From the NCBI GenBank assembly GCA_902539825.1, contig CACBMH010000004.1:1-61466 (forward strand): a DNA stretch of 61,466 nucleotides. The letters are read 5' to 3'. This document shows, one piece after another, positions 8,501 to 16,970 of this stretch. The DNA is from an uncultured Alphaproteobacteria bacterium (lineage in GTDB: Bacteria; Pseudomonadota; Alphaproteobacteria; HIMB59; GCA-002718135). Positions within the stretch are counted from its first letter, which is position 1. Each line of letters begins with the position of its first letter. A model generated the notes under the pieces. The model had not been told where the DNA came from, made no database searches, and saw only the letters and a list, made by a program, of their open reading frames with translations. Both the position numbers and the translations under genes were made by a program.

Positions 8501-9332
8501 TCTTGTCGGTAAGACTAATGCAGGCAAATCAACTCTATTAAATAACCTAGTTGGTGAGAAAATTTCAATAACAAACAAAAAAATTAATACTACTGAAGAT
8601 TTTGTAATTGGTATTGTTAATATTAAAAATACTCAACTAGTTCTATATGATACACCTGGTATCAGCTTTCTTAGAGATAATAAATCTCAAAAAACTAAAT
8701 TGAAGAAAAATTTATGGGAAGGCTTAAATCAATCAGATATTATCTTGTATTTAATTGATTCAAAAAGGATTGAATTGAATGATTTAAAAAATGACTTTCC
8801 TAAACTTTATGAATTAAAAAAGAATATTTCAATTATTTTTAATAAAACCGATTTAATAAAAGCTGAAAATTTACTTAAGCATATAAAATTAATTACAGAA
8901 AAATATAATATAGAGAAATTTTTTAACATATCAGCTAAAAAAAAATTAGGTTTTGAAAATTTAATTGATTATCTTTTACAAAAATCAAAATATGGGAGGT
9001 GGCTATATAAGGATGATGAAATCACAGACAAAGATGATATTTTTATCACCAATGAATGTACAAGAAATGAAGTACTATCATTAATTCATAAAGAAATTCC
9101 ATATAATATAGAAGTAACTAATAAAACTTTTAAATATTTGAAAAATGGACAGCTAAAAATAAAACAAGATATTATTATTAAAAATGATAGATACAAAAAA
9201 ATATTATTGGGCAGGAAAGGATCAAAAATAAAAGATATTAGAATAAAAAGTCAAAAAGAAATTTCTAATATTTTAGATGTAAAAACTCATCTTTATATCA
9301 ATATAATATTATCAGATGCAAAAAAAATTTAA
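8475..9332 (+). CDS. era: GTPase Era
   Basis: A 285-residue ribosome-assembly GTPase that binds the 3' end of 16S rRNA. G1 is GKTNAGKST (12-20), G3 is DTPG (59-62) and G4 is NKTD (123-126). A C-terminal KH domain is seen around 205-285, with GRKGSKIKDI as its GXXG region. The start lies inside rnc; the N-terminus is short before G1, normal for Era. It overlaps recO by 17 nt. Membrane-associated ribosome maturation is the known family role. Confidence 0.94.
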   Translation: MKRKILKISLVGKTNAGKSTLLNNLVGEKISITNKKINTTEDFVIGIVNIKNTQLVLYDTPGISFLRDNKSQKTKLKKNLWEGLNQSDIILYLIDSKRIELNDLKNDFPKLYELKKNISIIFNKTDLIKAENLLKHIKLITEKYNIEKFFNISAKKKLGFENLIDYLLQKSKYGRWLYKDDEITDKDDIFITNECTRNEVLSLIHKEIPYNIEVTNKTFKYLKNGQLKIKQDIIIKNDRYKKILLGRKGSKIKDIRIKSQKEISNILDVKTHLYINIILSDAKKI

Positions 9333-10032
9333 CGGAATACTTATACATTCAAAAGTTTTCAAAGATAATGATCTATTAATTAAATTTTTATCAGATACGG
9401 ATGAAGTATTCTCAGGAATTGTATATGGGGGACTTTCAAAAAATAAGAAAAATATAATGCAACTTGGTTTTTTTTTAAATTTGGATGTAACATATATTGG
9501 TAATCGTCCACCATCAATAAAAGCTGAATTATCAAAACCTTATTTATCAAGTGTTATTAATGATAAATATAAACTAAGCTGCCTACTTTCAGTTGTATCT
9601 TTAATTAATGCCTCAATAATTGAAGGACAGAAAATAAACCAAATATATAAAATTTCTAAAGAGTTTTTAGAAATTATGATTAGTAAAAAAAAATGGTTAA
9701 ATTTCTTTTGTATCTACTTATTTGATTTACTTAAATATATTGGATACGAATTAGATTATGTTAACAATAATAGATTTAAATATTTTGATACAGATACTTT
9801 AGAATTTAAAGAAAATTACTCAAACTATACTATTGATTTTCCTCATCATCTTTTTGTGAGTAATTCAAATATTGCATTCGATTATTACTCTTTAAATAAT
9901 TTTTTTAAAATTTTTGAAATTATTTTTATTAAAAATCATTTATCAAATTTAAATCATAAATTGCCAAATCAGTATATTTTATTTAAGAAAAATATAATCA
10001 GTTTTTTAGCAAAGAATGAACAAAATAATTGA
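9316..10032 (+). CDS. recO: DNA repair protein RecO
   Basis: A 238-residue recombination mediator that helps RecA load on single-stranded DNA. The N-terminal OB fold is recognisable: a G(I/V)L(I/V)HSKVFKDND-type opening, then GIVYGGLSKNKK (about 35-46). The helical C-terminal half is poorly conserved and lacks the zinc-finger cysteines of some RecO proteins. Placement between era and parC is the usual alphaproteobacterial order and supports the call. It overlaps parC by 17 nt. Confidence 0.85.
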   Translation: MQKKFNGILIHSKVFKDNDLLIKFLSDTDEVFSGIVYGGLSKNKKNIMQLGFFLNLDVTYIGNRPPSIKAELSKPYLSSVINDKYKLSCLLSVVSLINASIIEGQKINQIYKISKEFLEIMISKKKWLNFFCIYLFDLLKYIGYELDYVNNNRFKYFDTDTLEFKENYSNYTIDFPHHLFVSNSNIAFDYYSLNNFFKIFEIIFIKNHLSNLNHKLPNQYILFKKNIISFLAKNEQNN

Positions 10033-12208
10033 ATCTAAATTAGATACCATACTTAGTGAAAAGTATCTTTCTTATGCAATATCAACTATTGTTTCAAGGT
10101 CATTACCTGATGTGAGGGACGGATTAAAACCTGTTCATCGCAGAATAATTTATTCAATGTATCAGCTAAAACTTTTCAAAAGTTCAAGTTATAAAAAATG
10201 TGCAAGAATTGTTGGCGATGTGATGGGTAAATTTCATCCGCATGGAGATCAAGCTATTTATGATAGTTTAGTAAGGATGGCTCAGGATTTTTCCACAAGA
10301 ATTACATTAGTCGATGGTCAGGGCAATTTTGGAAATATTGATGGTGATAATCCTGCAGCAATGCGATACACCGAGGCAAGATTACAAGATTATACAAATT
10401 ATTTTTTTGATGGTATCGAGGAAAATTCTGTAGATTTTAAAGATAATTACGATGGTCAAAATTTAGAACCAGTAGTACTGCCATCTCAGCTTCCTAATAT
10501 TTTAATTAATGGAGCAATGGGAATAGCTGTAGGCATGGCCACAAACATTCCTCCCCATAATATCGTTGAATTAATTGATGCATTAAAACTAATAATAAAA
10601 AAAGATAAAGCCTCACTTACTGAAATTTTAAAAATTATTAATGGACCAGATCTTCCCACAGGTGGTGAAATAATTTTAGATAATAATGAAAAAAAGCAAA
10701 TTTATAAGAATGGCAAGGGATCATTTAATATTAATGCTAAATACCAAATAGAAGAATTAAAAAATGGTTTATATCAAATAATTATTACTGAAATTCCATA
10801 TCAAGTTAATAAAGTTAAGATTATCGAACAACTTGCTAATAACATCAATAATAAAAAATTACCTTTGGATGATGTTGTTGATGAGTCAGATGAAAATATT
10901 AGAATTGTCTTAAAACCAAAGACCAGAAATATTGATTCTGAAAAATTAATAAGCTTATGTTTTAAATTAACTGACCTATCAATTAAGTACTCTTGTAATT
11001 TTAATGTTTTAATTGATGGTATAGAGCCTAAACAAATTGGAATTATTGAAATACTATTTAATTTTTTAGAACATCGAAAAGTTACCATTAAAAGAAAATC
11101 AAAATTTAATATAGAAAAAATTAAAAAGAGATTAGAAATTCTTAAGGGTTATCAAATTGTCTTTAAAAATTTAAATTCTATAATAAAAATAATAAGAACT
11201 AAGGATAACCCCAAAAAAGAAATAATAAAAAAATATAAATTATCTGATTTACAATGTGAGTCAATTTTAAGTATGCGTTTAGGATCTCTAAGAAAGATTG
11301 ATGAAAAAAATATTAAAGATGAAATCCAAAAATTAAATGAAGAACTAAAATATCTTAATAAATTAATAAAAGATAAAAAAACATTAGATAAATTTATAGT
11401 AAGTGAATTAGATCTTATAAAGAGTGATTTAGATACTGATATAAAGGAAAGAAAATCTTTAATTTCATCAGAACAAAATAATGATATTGATATTAGTATT
11501 GATGAATTTAAAGAAATTGAAAAATTCACCATTATCATTAATAAAGATTTTCAGCTTAAGAGAATTAAAGAGATAACTGATGAAAAGGAAATTGAAAAAA
11601 TAAAAAAAGAAAATCTATTTACAGTTAATTTAAATTCAAACGAAAAAATACTTTTGTTTGTTTCTTCTGGTAAAGTTTACACTATAGATCCAAATATTCT
11701 ACCAGGTGGAAATAGCAATCCTAAATCATTTATTTATTTTGTTGATAGTATGCCTAAAGATAAGATTGCTGGATTACTTTCATCAATCAATGATGACCTC
11801 TTAATTGTATCCAAAAATGGTAAAGGATTTATAGGTAATACTGAAACTCTTGTAACAAACCAAAAGAAAGGTAAGCAATTATTTAATTTAAAAAATAATG
11901 ATGTAGTTATTAAAGTATTAAATCTTTCAAAAAAACACATAGCTTGCGTTACAAAGTTACAAAAAATGCTAATTTTTGAAATTGATGTTTTGCCAAAATT
12001 ACAAAAGGGTGGAGGAGTTCAATTAATTAAAATTAAGAAAGATGATTTTTTATCGGATGTTACTCAGTTAACTATCGAAGATGGATTAGAATGGAGCACT
12101 GGTTCTAAAAATAGAAAGTTAGAAGATGTTGAGTTCTGGATGGGTAAAAGAGCCCAGGCAGGAAAAAAAGTCCCTAAATATTTTAATAAAAATCTTAAAT
12201 TTGATTAA
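10016..12208 (+). CDS. parC: DNA topoisomerase IV subunit A
   Basis: A 730-residue type II topoisomerase breakage-reunion subunit that decatenates daughter chromosomes with ParE. The start has ISTIVSRSLPDVRDGLKPVHRRI (quoted in part, residues 22-44), and the catalytic Tyr lies in AAMRYTEARL (Y118). In the quinolone region the position matching E. coli ParC Ser80 is Gln (Q79) and the Glu84 position is Asp (D83). The C-terminal beta-propeller is shorter and more degenerate than GyrA's, which with the recO neighbour favours ParC over GyrA. It is the last gene of the dapA-to-parC run. Confidence 0.92.
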   Translation: MNKIIESKLDTILSEKYLSYAISTIVSRSLPDVRDGLKPVHRRIIYSMYQLKLFKSSSYKKCARIVGDVMGKFHPHGDQAIYDSLVRMAQDFSTRITLVDGQGNFGNIDGDNPAAMRYTEARLQDYTNYFFDGIEENSVDFKDNYDGQNLEPVVLPSQLPNILINGAMGIAVGMATNIPPHNIVELIDALKLIIKKDKASLTEILKIINGPDLPTGGEIILDNNEKKQIYKNGKGSFNINAKYQIEELKNGLYQIIITEIPYQVNKVKIIEQLANNINNKKLPLDDVVDESDENIRIVLKPKTRNIDSEKLISLCFKLTDLSIKYSCNFNVLIDGIEPKQIGIIEILFNFLEHRKVTIKRKSKFNIEKIKKRLEILKGYQIVFKNLNSIIKIIRTKDNPKKEIIKKYKLSDLQCESILSMRLGSLRKIDEKNIKDEIQKLNEELKYLNKLIKDKKTLDKFIVSELDLIKSDLDTDIKERKSLISSEQNNDIDISIDEFKEIEKFTIIINKDFQLKRIKEITDEKEIEKIKKENLFTVNLNSNEKILLFVSSGKVYTIDPNILPGGNSNPKSFIYFVDSMPKDKIAGLLSSINDDLLIVSKNGKGFIGNTETLVTNQKKGKQLFNLKNNDVVIKVLNLSKKHIACVTKLQKMLIFEIDVLPKLQKGGGVQLIKIKKDDFLSDVTQLTIEDGLEWSTGSKNRKLEDVEFWMGKRAQAGKKVPKYFNKNLKFD

Positions 12209-12249
12209 TAAATACTTTTATTATTATTCAATAGGTTTAAAATTATTAC

Positions 12250-13368
12250 ATGAACAAACCTAATCTAAATACACAATCTGTTTTATCAATGAAAGGTGAG
12301 GGTTATTACTCTCAAAAAACTGTTGGGGCAAAAAATGCTATAGATAAAGTGGAAGTATTAATTGAAGAAGCCTTTAAATATATCCCTAAAGTTGACATAC
12401 TTAGAATAGCTGATTTCGGCAGTGCTGATGGTGGTACAAGTCAAGAAATGTGGTTTAATATTATTGAAAAAATAAAAAAATCTGGAGATAATAGAGAAAT
12501 TGAGATGTTATATACTGATTTAGCATCTAATGACTTTTCAGTTTTATTTAGAATGATGCAAGGAATGCAAGGTAATAATAATTTTGCTTACCAGAATAAA
12601 TTTGAAAATGTTTTTGTGCACGGATGCGGTACAGGTTTTCATAAACAATTGATGTCTAAAAATAGTTTATCCTTAGGATTCTCTGCGACTGCAATGCACT
12701 ATGTTTCAGAAAGACCATGTTTGATAAATAATCATGTTCATATGGTAGGTTCAAATGAAGAAGAAAAAAAACAATTTAAAAATCAAGCTCTAAAAGATTG
12801 GGAAACAATTTTATTAAATAGATCAAATGAATTAGTTCCAGGTGGAAGGTTTATTTGTATAAATTTTGGAATAGATGAAAAGGGTAGATATTTGGGTAAC
12901 ACTGGTGGTCATAACATGTTCAATAATTTTACTAAACATTGGAAAAATTTAGAGCAAAAAGGAATTATTACAAATGAAGAATTTGTTAACGCTACTTTTA
13001 CTCAACATTATAGAACTGTTGAAGAATTTAGAAAACCTTTTGATGACCCTAATTCAGAAATATCAAAATCTGGGTTAATTCTTAAAAAATGTGAAACAAT
13101 GTTTACCGATTGTCCTTTTAAAGTTCATTATAATAAAAATCAATCTACTATGTCATCAAGGGAATATGCTGAAACATTAATACCAACAATGAGAAGTTGG
13201 TCAGAAACTGTATTTAAAACAGCATTAGAAAAAAGAAATCCTAATGAGATAAATCAAATTGTCGATCAATTTTATAATTCTTATCTTGAAGAAATAACAG
13301 AAAATCCAATAGGTCATGCAATGGATTATATTCATATAGTAATGGATATAGAAAAAAAAATTAATTAA
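12250..13368 (+). CDS. SABATH-like carboxyl methyltransferase
   Basis: A 372-residue protein resembling the SAM-dependent carboxyl methyltransferase (SABATH, Methyltransf_7) family, best known from plants where it methylates carboxylic acids such as salicylate. The N-terminal MKGEGYYSQKT (14-24) matches the family's M.GG.GE.SYA opening, and RIADFGSADGGTS (about 54-66) is the SAM-binding motif. SATAMHYVSERP (about 147-158) sits where the family has its SSSLHWLS-type motif. The substrate is unknown. It stands alone, 41 bp after parC, and its stop codon overlaps the stop of the convergent TRAP permease inside the palindrome TTAATTAA. Confidence 0.7.
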   Translation: MNKPNLNTQSVLSMKGEGYYSQKTVGAKNAIDKVEVLIEEAFKYIPKVDILRIADFGSADGGTSQEMWFNIIEKIKKSGDNREIEMLYTDLASNDFSVLFRMMQGMQGNNNFAYQNKFENVFVHGCGTGFHKQLMSKNSLSLGFSATAMHYVSERPCLINNHVHMVGSNEEEKKQFKNQALKDWETILLNRSNELVPGGRFICINFGIDEKGRYLGNTGGHNMFNNFTKHWKNLEQKGIITNEEFVNATFTQHYRTVEEFRKPFDDPNSEISKSGLILKKCETMFTDCPFKVHYNKNQSTMSSREYAETLIPTMRSWSETVFKTALEKRNPNEINQIVDQFYNSYLEEITENPIGHAMDYIHIVMDIEKKIN

Positions 13369-16007
13369 AAATATAAAGAAATATCTTCATGTACAGATTT
13401 ACATGAAGCTAAATAAATAGCTTGTTCTTTATTAAGTTTGTCTTGCTTTCTTAACCCAAAAGTCTCAGTACCAGTTTTAGATAATTTAATTAAATCACTT
13501 AAGATAATCTTATTACCATTCAATCTCCATTTTTTTTCAAATTTGTATATTTTTTTTGCTTCATTAATCAAATCTAATGCTTCATTTTTCTTATTGTAAT
13601 TTTTTTTCAACAATTTTCTTGCTTTTTTGATTGGTTTTGTAATTTCTGAAGTGTCAGTGAAAGAATTAAATAATCTCTCAAAATTTTTTATTATTTCTTC
13701 AATTCCATCCCTTTCTTCATTAACATTATTTAATAACTCATTAAAATTAATTTCTAATTTTGAAAATTCTTCAGCATTTTGAAAAATTTTGATAAATTTT
13801 TGTAAATCATTAAATGAGTTATCTACTGATTTATTATAACTAAGTTTCTTTTTCTTAAAATTATCTAATATTGTTTTGAAATTATTATTTTCCTCTTTCC
13901 AATTTGGAGGAATTGTCATTTTTATACTCTCAATTTCATTTTCTAATTCAAAAATTTCCTCTTCAAACTTCTGAATTTCATTAAGTTCAGTTTCAAGTCT
14001 AATTTCTTTTTTAATTTTTTCTATCTTTGATAATTTTTTATAAATATTTTTCTCAATATTCCTTACTTTTGTATGAAGTGGTTTATAATTAATTGAGTAA
14101 TCATTAAAATTTTTACGTGATAATTTTACTTCTTCAATTAAATTCTTTGAATCATTGATATTATTAATCATATTCGTAAAATTTTTATTTTGTTTTTCTG
14201 GTAAAAAATCAATATTGGTAGTCATTAGGTCATTTGTAATTAATATTGATTCAGAAAAATTTTCTTCATATTTATTATAAGAATAATCTACTAAACATTC
14301 TTGAAGTTTAGGATTAATTGGAGGAGGAGAAACTTCTGATGAATAATAAGACCTAAGAGGTAAATAATTTACTAATTGTGGAAAATATCCAACTACACCT
14401 AAACCTACTAGTTGAAGTAGTATAAACACGCTTGCACCTTTCCAGATTTCAGTCGTTTTTATTGATTTTGGTGCTACACCTCTTAGATAAAATAGTGAAA
14501 ATCCAAATGGTGGAGTTAAAAATGAAGTTTGCATATTTACACCAATCATTACACCCAGCCAAACCGCGGTAACATTTGCTGATGTTTCAGCTAATAGTAT
14601 CGGTGCAACTATAGGAACAACAACAATTGCAATTTCTATAAAATCTAAAAAAAAACCTAGTACAAATATAACTACCATTACAACTATAAATTGTGTCCAA
14701 AAACCTCCAGGAAGACTAGTAAGAAAATCCTTAACTATTTCTTCACCTCCAAAACCTCTAAACGCTGCTGTTAACATTGCAGCACCAATCAGAATTATAA
14801 AAACCATTGAAGTAGTTAAACTTGTTTCTATCATTACGTTTTTTAAAACATTATTTATTTTAAATGTTCTCCAAAAACTCCAAACAACACCAACAATTAA
14901 AAATATAACTGCAAATATTGCAATTACTAAAGCTACCACTTCTGATGTTGATGAAATATTTTTAACATTAAGTTGAAAATTTATTACAATAAAAGTTATT
15001 ACTATTAATGAAATTATAGTTATTAAAGCTGGTGTATATTTGTTTTTTTTATCATACAATCTATAACCACCCATCACACCTGCACCCACAGCACCTATGG
15101 CGCCTGCTTGATTTACTGTTGCTATACCAAGTAATATTGAACCTAAAACTACAAAAATTAATGCTAATGGCGGGACAAGCGATAGAAAAACTCTCCTAAA
15201 GAAATCTCTGTCATAATTTCCTTCATACTCTACTGGAGGTACTGCTTCTTTTTTAAATATTCCAATCAGTAAAACATATAACATGTATAGACCAACAAGA
15301 ACTAAACCAGGTAAGAAAGCTCCTAAAAACATATTCCCAGCACTGACTGAGTCTACACTAAATTGACTTGGTATATTTGTAGAACCAGTTACGTTTTTAT
15401 AATTTTCTATCCTCATATTATCTGCTGCATCTGAAGCAGACGCTAATTGGTCTGACAAAATAATAAGGACAATTGAAGGTGGGATTATTTGACCAAGTGT
15501 GCCAGAAGAACAAACAATTCCAGACGCAAGTGATCTATTATAATTATTTTTCATCATTGCTGGTAAAGAAATTAAACCCATCGCAACTACTGTAGCCCCT
15601 ACAATGCCTGTCGTAGCGGCTAATAATGCACCAACAAATATTACAGAAATCCCTAATCCCCCCGGAATAGGTCCAAATAATTGTCCCATACTTATCAATA
15701 GGTCTTCTGCAATTTTTGATTTTTCAAGCATTATTCCCATAAAAATAAAAAGAGGTATCGCTATCAATGTATCTCTTTCTACCTCCCAATATACTCCTCG
15801 AAAATTTGTTATTCCTGCATTTAGCCATTGAAAAGGACCATCAGATATAAAATATTCATTTGGGTTACCTTCAATTAAATATCCTGCTAAACCAGCTAAA
15901 AATATTGATATTATAGCTGAACCAGGAAGAGCGAAAGCTAATGGATATCCAGAAGCAAGTGCAAATGCCATTAAAAATATTAATAAAAAAAGAAAAAATA
16001 ATTCCAT
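13365..16007 (-). CDS. dctM: TRAP transporter large permease (DctM) with long coiled-coil-like C-terminal tail
   Basis: An 880-residue protein. Residues 1 to about 545 are a DctM-type permease with many membrane helices; conserved stretches include PLFIFMGIMLEKS (near 82-94), GATVVAMGLISLPAM, and near the end of the membrane part TPPFGFSLFYLRGVAPKSI. The remaining 330 or so residues have no membrane segment and are rich in Lys, Glu, Asn and Ile, with long helical runs that look like coiled coil (about 640-720). Common DctM proteins are 420-450 residues; larger forms exist, but I do not recognise this tail. The start follows dctQ after 2 nt. Confidence 0.88.
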   Translation of the reverse strand: MELFFLFLLIFLMAFALASGYPLAFALPGSAIISIFLAGLAGYLIEGNPNEYFISDGPFQWLNAGITNFRGVYWEVERDTLIAIPLFIFMGIMLEKSKIAEDLLISMGQLFGPIPGGLGISVIFVGALLAATTGIVGATVVAMGLISLPAMMKNNYNRSLASGIVCSSGTLGQIIPPSIVLIILSDQLASASDAADNMRIENYKNVTGSTNIPSQFSVDSVSAGNMFLGAFLPGLVLVGLYMLYVLLIGIFKKEAVPPVEYEGNYDRDFFRRVFLSLVPPLALIFVVLGSILLGIATVNQAGAIGAVGAGVMGGYRLYDKKNKYTPALITIISLIVITFIVINFQLNVKNISSTSEVVALVIAIFAVIFLIVGVVWSFWRTFKINNVLKNVMIETSLTTSMVFIILIGAAMLTAAFRGFGGEEIVKDFLTSLPGGFWTQFIVVMVVIFVLGFFLDFIEIAIVVVPIVAPILLAETSANVTAVWLGVMIGVNMQTSFLTPPFGFSLFYLRGVAPKSIKTTEIWKGASVFILLQLVGLGVVGYFPQLVNYLPLRSYYSSEVSPPPINPKLQECLVDYSYNKYEENFSESILITNDLMTTNIDFLPEKQNKNFTNMINNINDSKNLIEEVKLSRKNFNDYSINYKPLHTKVRNIEKNIYKKLSKIEKIKKEIRLETELNEIQKFEEEIFELENEIESIKMTIPPNWKEENNNFKTILDNFKKKKLSYNKSVDNSFNDLQKFIKIFQNAEEFSKLEINFNELLNNVNEERDGIEEIIKNFERLFNSFTDTSEITKPIKKARKLLKKNYNKKNEALDLINEAKKIYKFEKKWRLNGNKIILSDLIKLSKTGTETFGLRKQDKLNKEQAIYLASCKSVHEDISLYF

Positions 16008-16009
16008 TA

Positions 16010-16930
16010 TTAATTCTTTCTAATTACTTCTAAACTTCTTAATGAATAAATTATAAATTGTATCAGCATTGTAAGAGCAAATATTATTAAAAAACCCGCC
16101 ATTAAATATTTTATATTCATTCCTTGAGTACTTTGAGATGTTTCAAAATTCATTATTGGTTGGTTTAAAACACATTGTTTGCAGTACATCCCAAGAAAGA
16201 ACACAGTTAAACAAAGTGGAATACCCAGTAATAAACTTCCAAAAAGATTTACTCTTGCTTTATTTTTTTCACTAAAATTAGTATACAAAACATCAACTCT
16301 AACATGGCCATCTTTAATTAAAGTATAATAACTTCCAAATAAAAATAAGCTTCCATACCAAAATCTTACAAGATCACTCATTAAAGTTTGTTCATATGAA
16401 AAAACAAATCTTAAAATGACAATTTGAAATTCTGCTATTACAACAAGAAATGCTAACCAGTAAAAATTTAGAGATCTGAAGTAATATGCAAATAATAATG
16501 AAACAAATAATAAAGGAAAATGAACATATGGGGCTCGAAAAGAATTATTTGAAAATTTTATGTTCCAACTTTTTCCAATCATTTGTTCAAGGAAACCTTC
16601 AATTATTAGAAAAGAAATTATGGCGTCAATTATTCCTATTATTAATACTGACCAAAAGCCAAATCTAATTATATAATCATTCACTCTTTCAAGGTTATTG
16701 GCTAGAGTCAGATTATCCAATTTTTTATTATAATTAATCAATATTAATGGAACAATAATTGCTAATACATAAAGAAAAAATTGTATCGATGAATATATAT
16801 TTGCTGAATTATATATTGTAAACGCTCCAGGCCAATCACCTGCGAAAGTTAAATAGTTATTAATTAAAAATGCAAATACTATTAAGATTAAACAAATTGA
16901 AAAAAATTTAGAAATATTTGAGATATTCAT
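16010..16930 (-). CDS. dctQ: TRAP transporter small permease (DctQ), large variant
   Basis: The small membrane subunit of the TRAP transporter, which pairs with DctM for sodium-driven uptake of substrate delivered by DctP. An upstream in-frame ATG exists at 16958-16960, but the first ten codons from there lie in a perfect hairpin, so I place the start at 16928-16930 (MNISNISKFF), giving 306 residues. That is about twice a typical DctQ (160-200); there are roughly eight hydrophobic segments. The C-terminal half (about 185-300: RFWYGSLFLFGSYYTLIKDGHVRVDVLY) carries the DctQ signature, and the N-terminal half is extra. Confidence 0.85.
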   Translation of the reverse strand: MNISNISKFFSICLILIVFAFLINNYLTFAGDWPGAFTIYNSANIYSSIQFFLYVLAIIVPLILINYNKKLDNLTLANNLERVNDYIIRFGFWSVLIIGIIDAIISFLIIEGFLEQMIGKSWNIKFSNNSFRAPYVHFPLLFVSLLFAYYFRSLNFYWLAFLVVIAEFQIVILRFVFSYEQTLMSDLVRFWYGSLFLFGSYYTLIKDGHVRVDVLYTNFSEKNKARVNLFGSLLLGIPLCLTVFFLGMYCKQCVLNQPIMNFETSQSTQGMNIKYLMAGFLIIFALTMLIQFIIYSLRSLEVIRKN

Positions 16931-16938
16931 AAAAATAA

Positions 16939-16958
16939 GTGGGGAGTAAACTCCCCAC
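16939..16958 (-). terminator. Intra-operon hairpin between dctP and dctQ
   Basis: On the minus strand GTGGGGAG (16951-16958), loop TTTA, then CTCCCCAC (16939-16946) forms a perfect 8-bp GC-rich stem, followed by TTATTTTTATG running into the dctQ start. It sits 12 nt after the dctP stop. It probably acts as a partial terminator and mRNA 3' stabiliser, so the binding protein is made in excess of the permease subunits (inference; such arrangements are known for binding-protein transporters). Confidence 0.75.
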
Positions 16959-16970
16959 ATGATTTAAAAT

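Noticed and set aside
16931-16960. Upstream ATG of dctQ at 16960
   Set aside because: The ten added codons coincide with a perfect hairpin; the conserved-looking protein starts at 16930.
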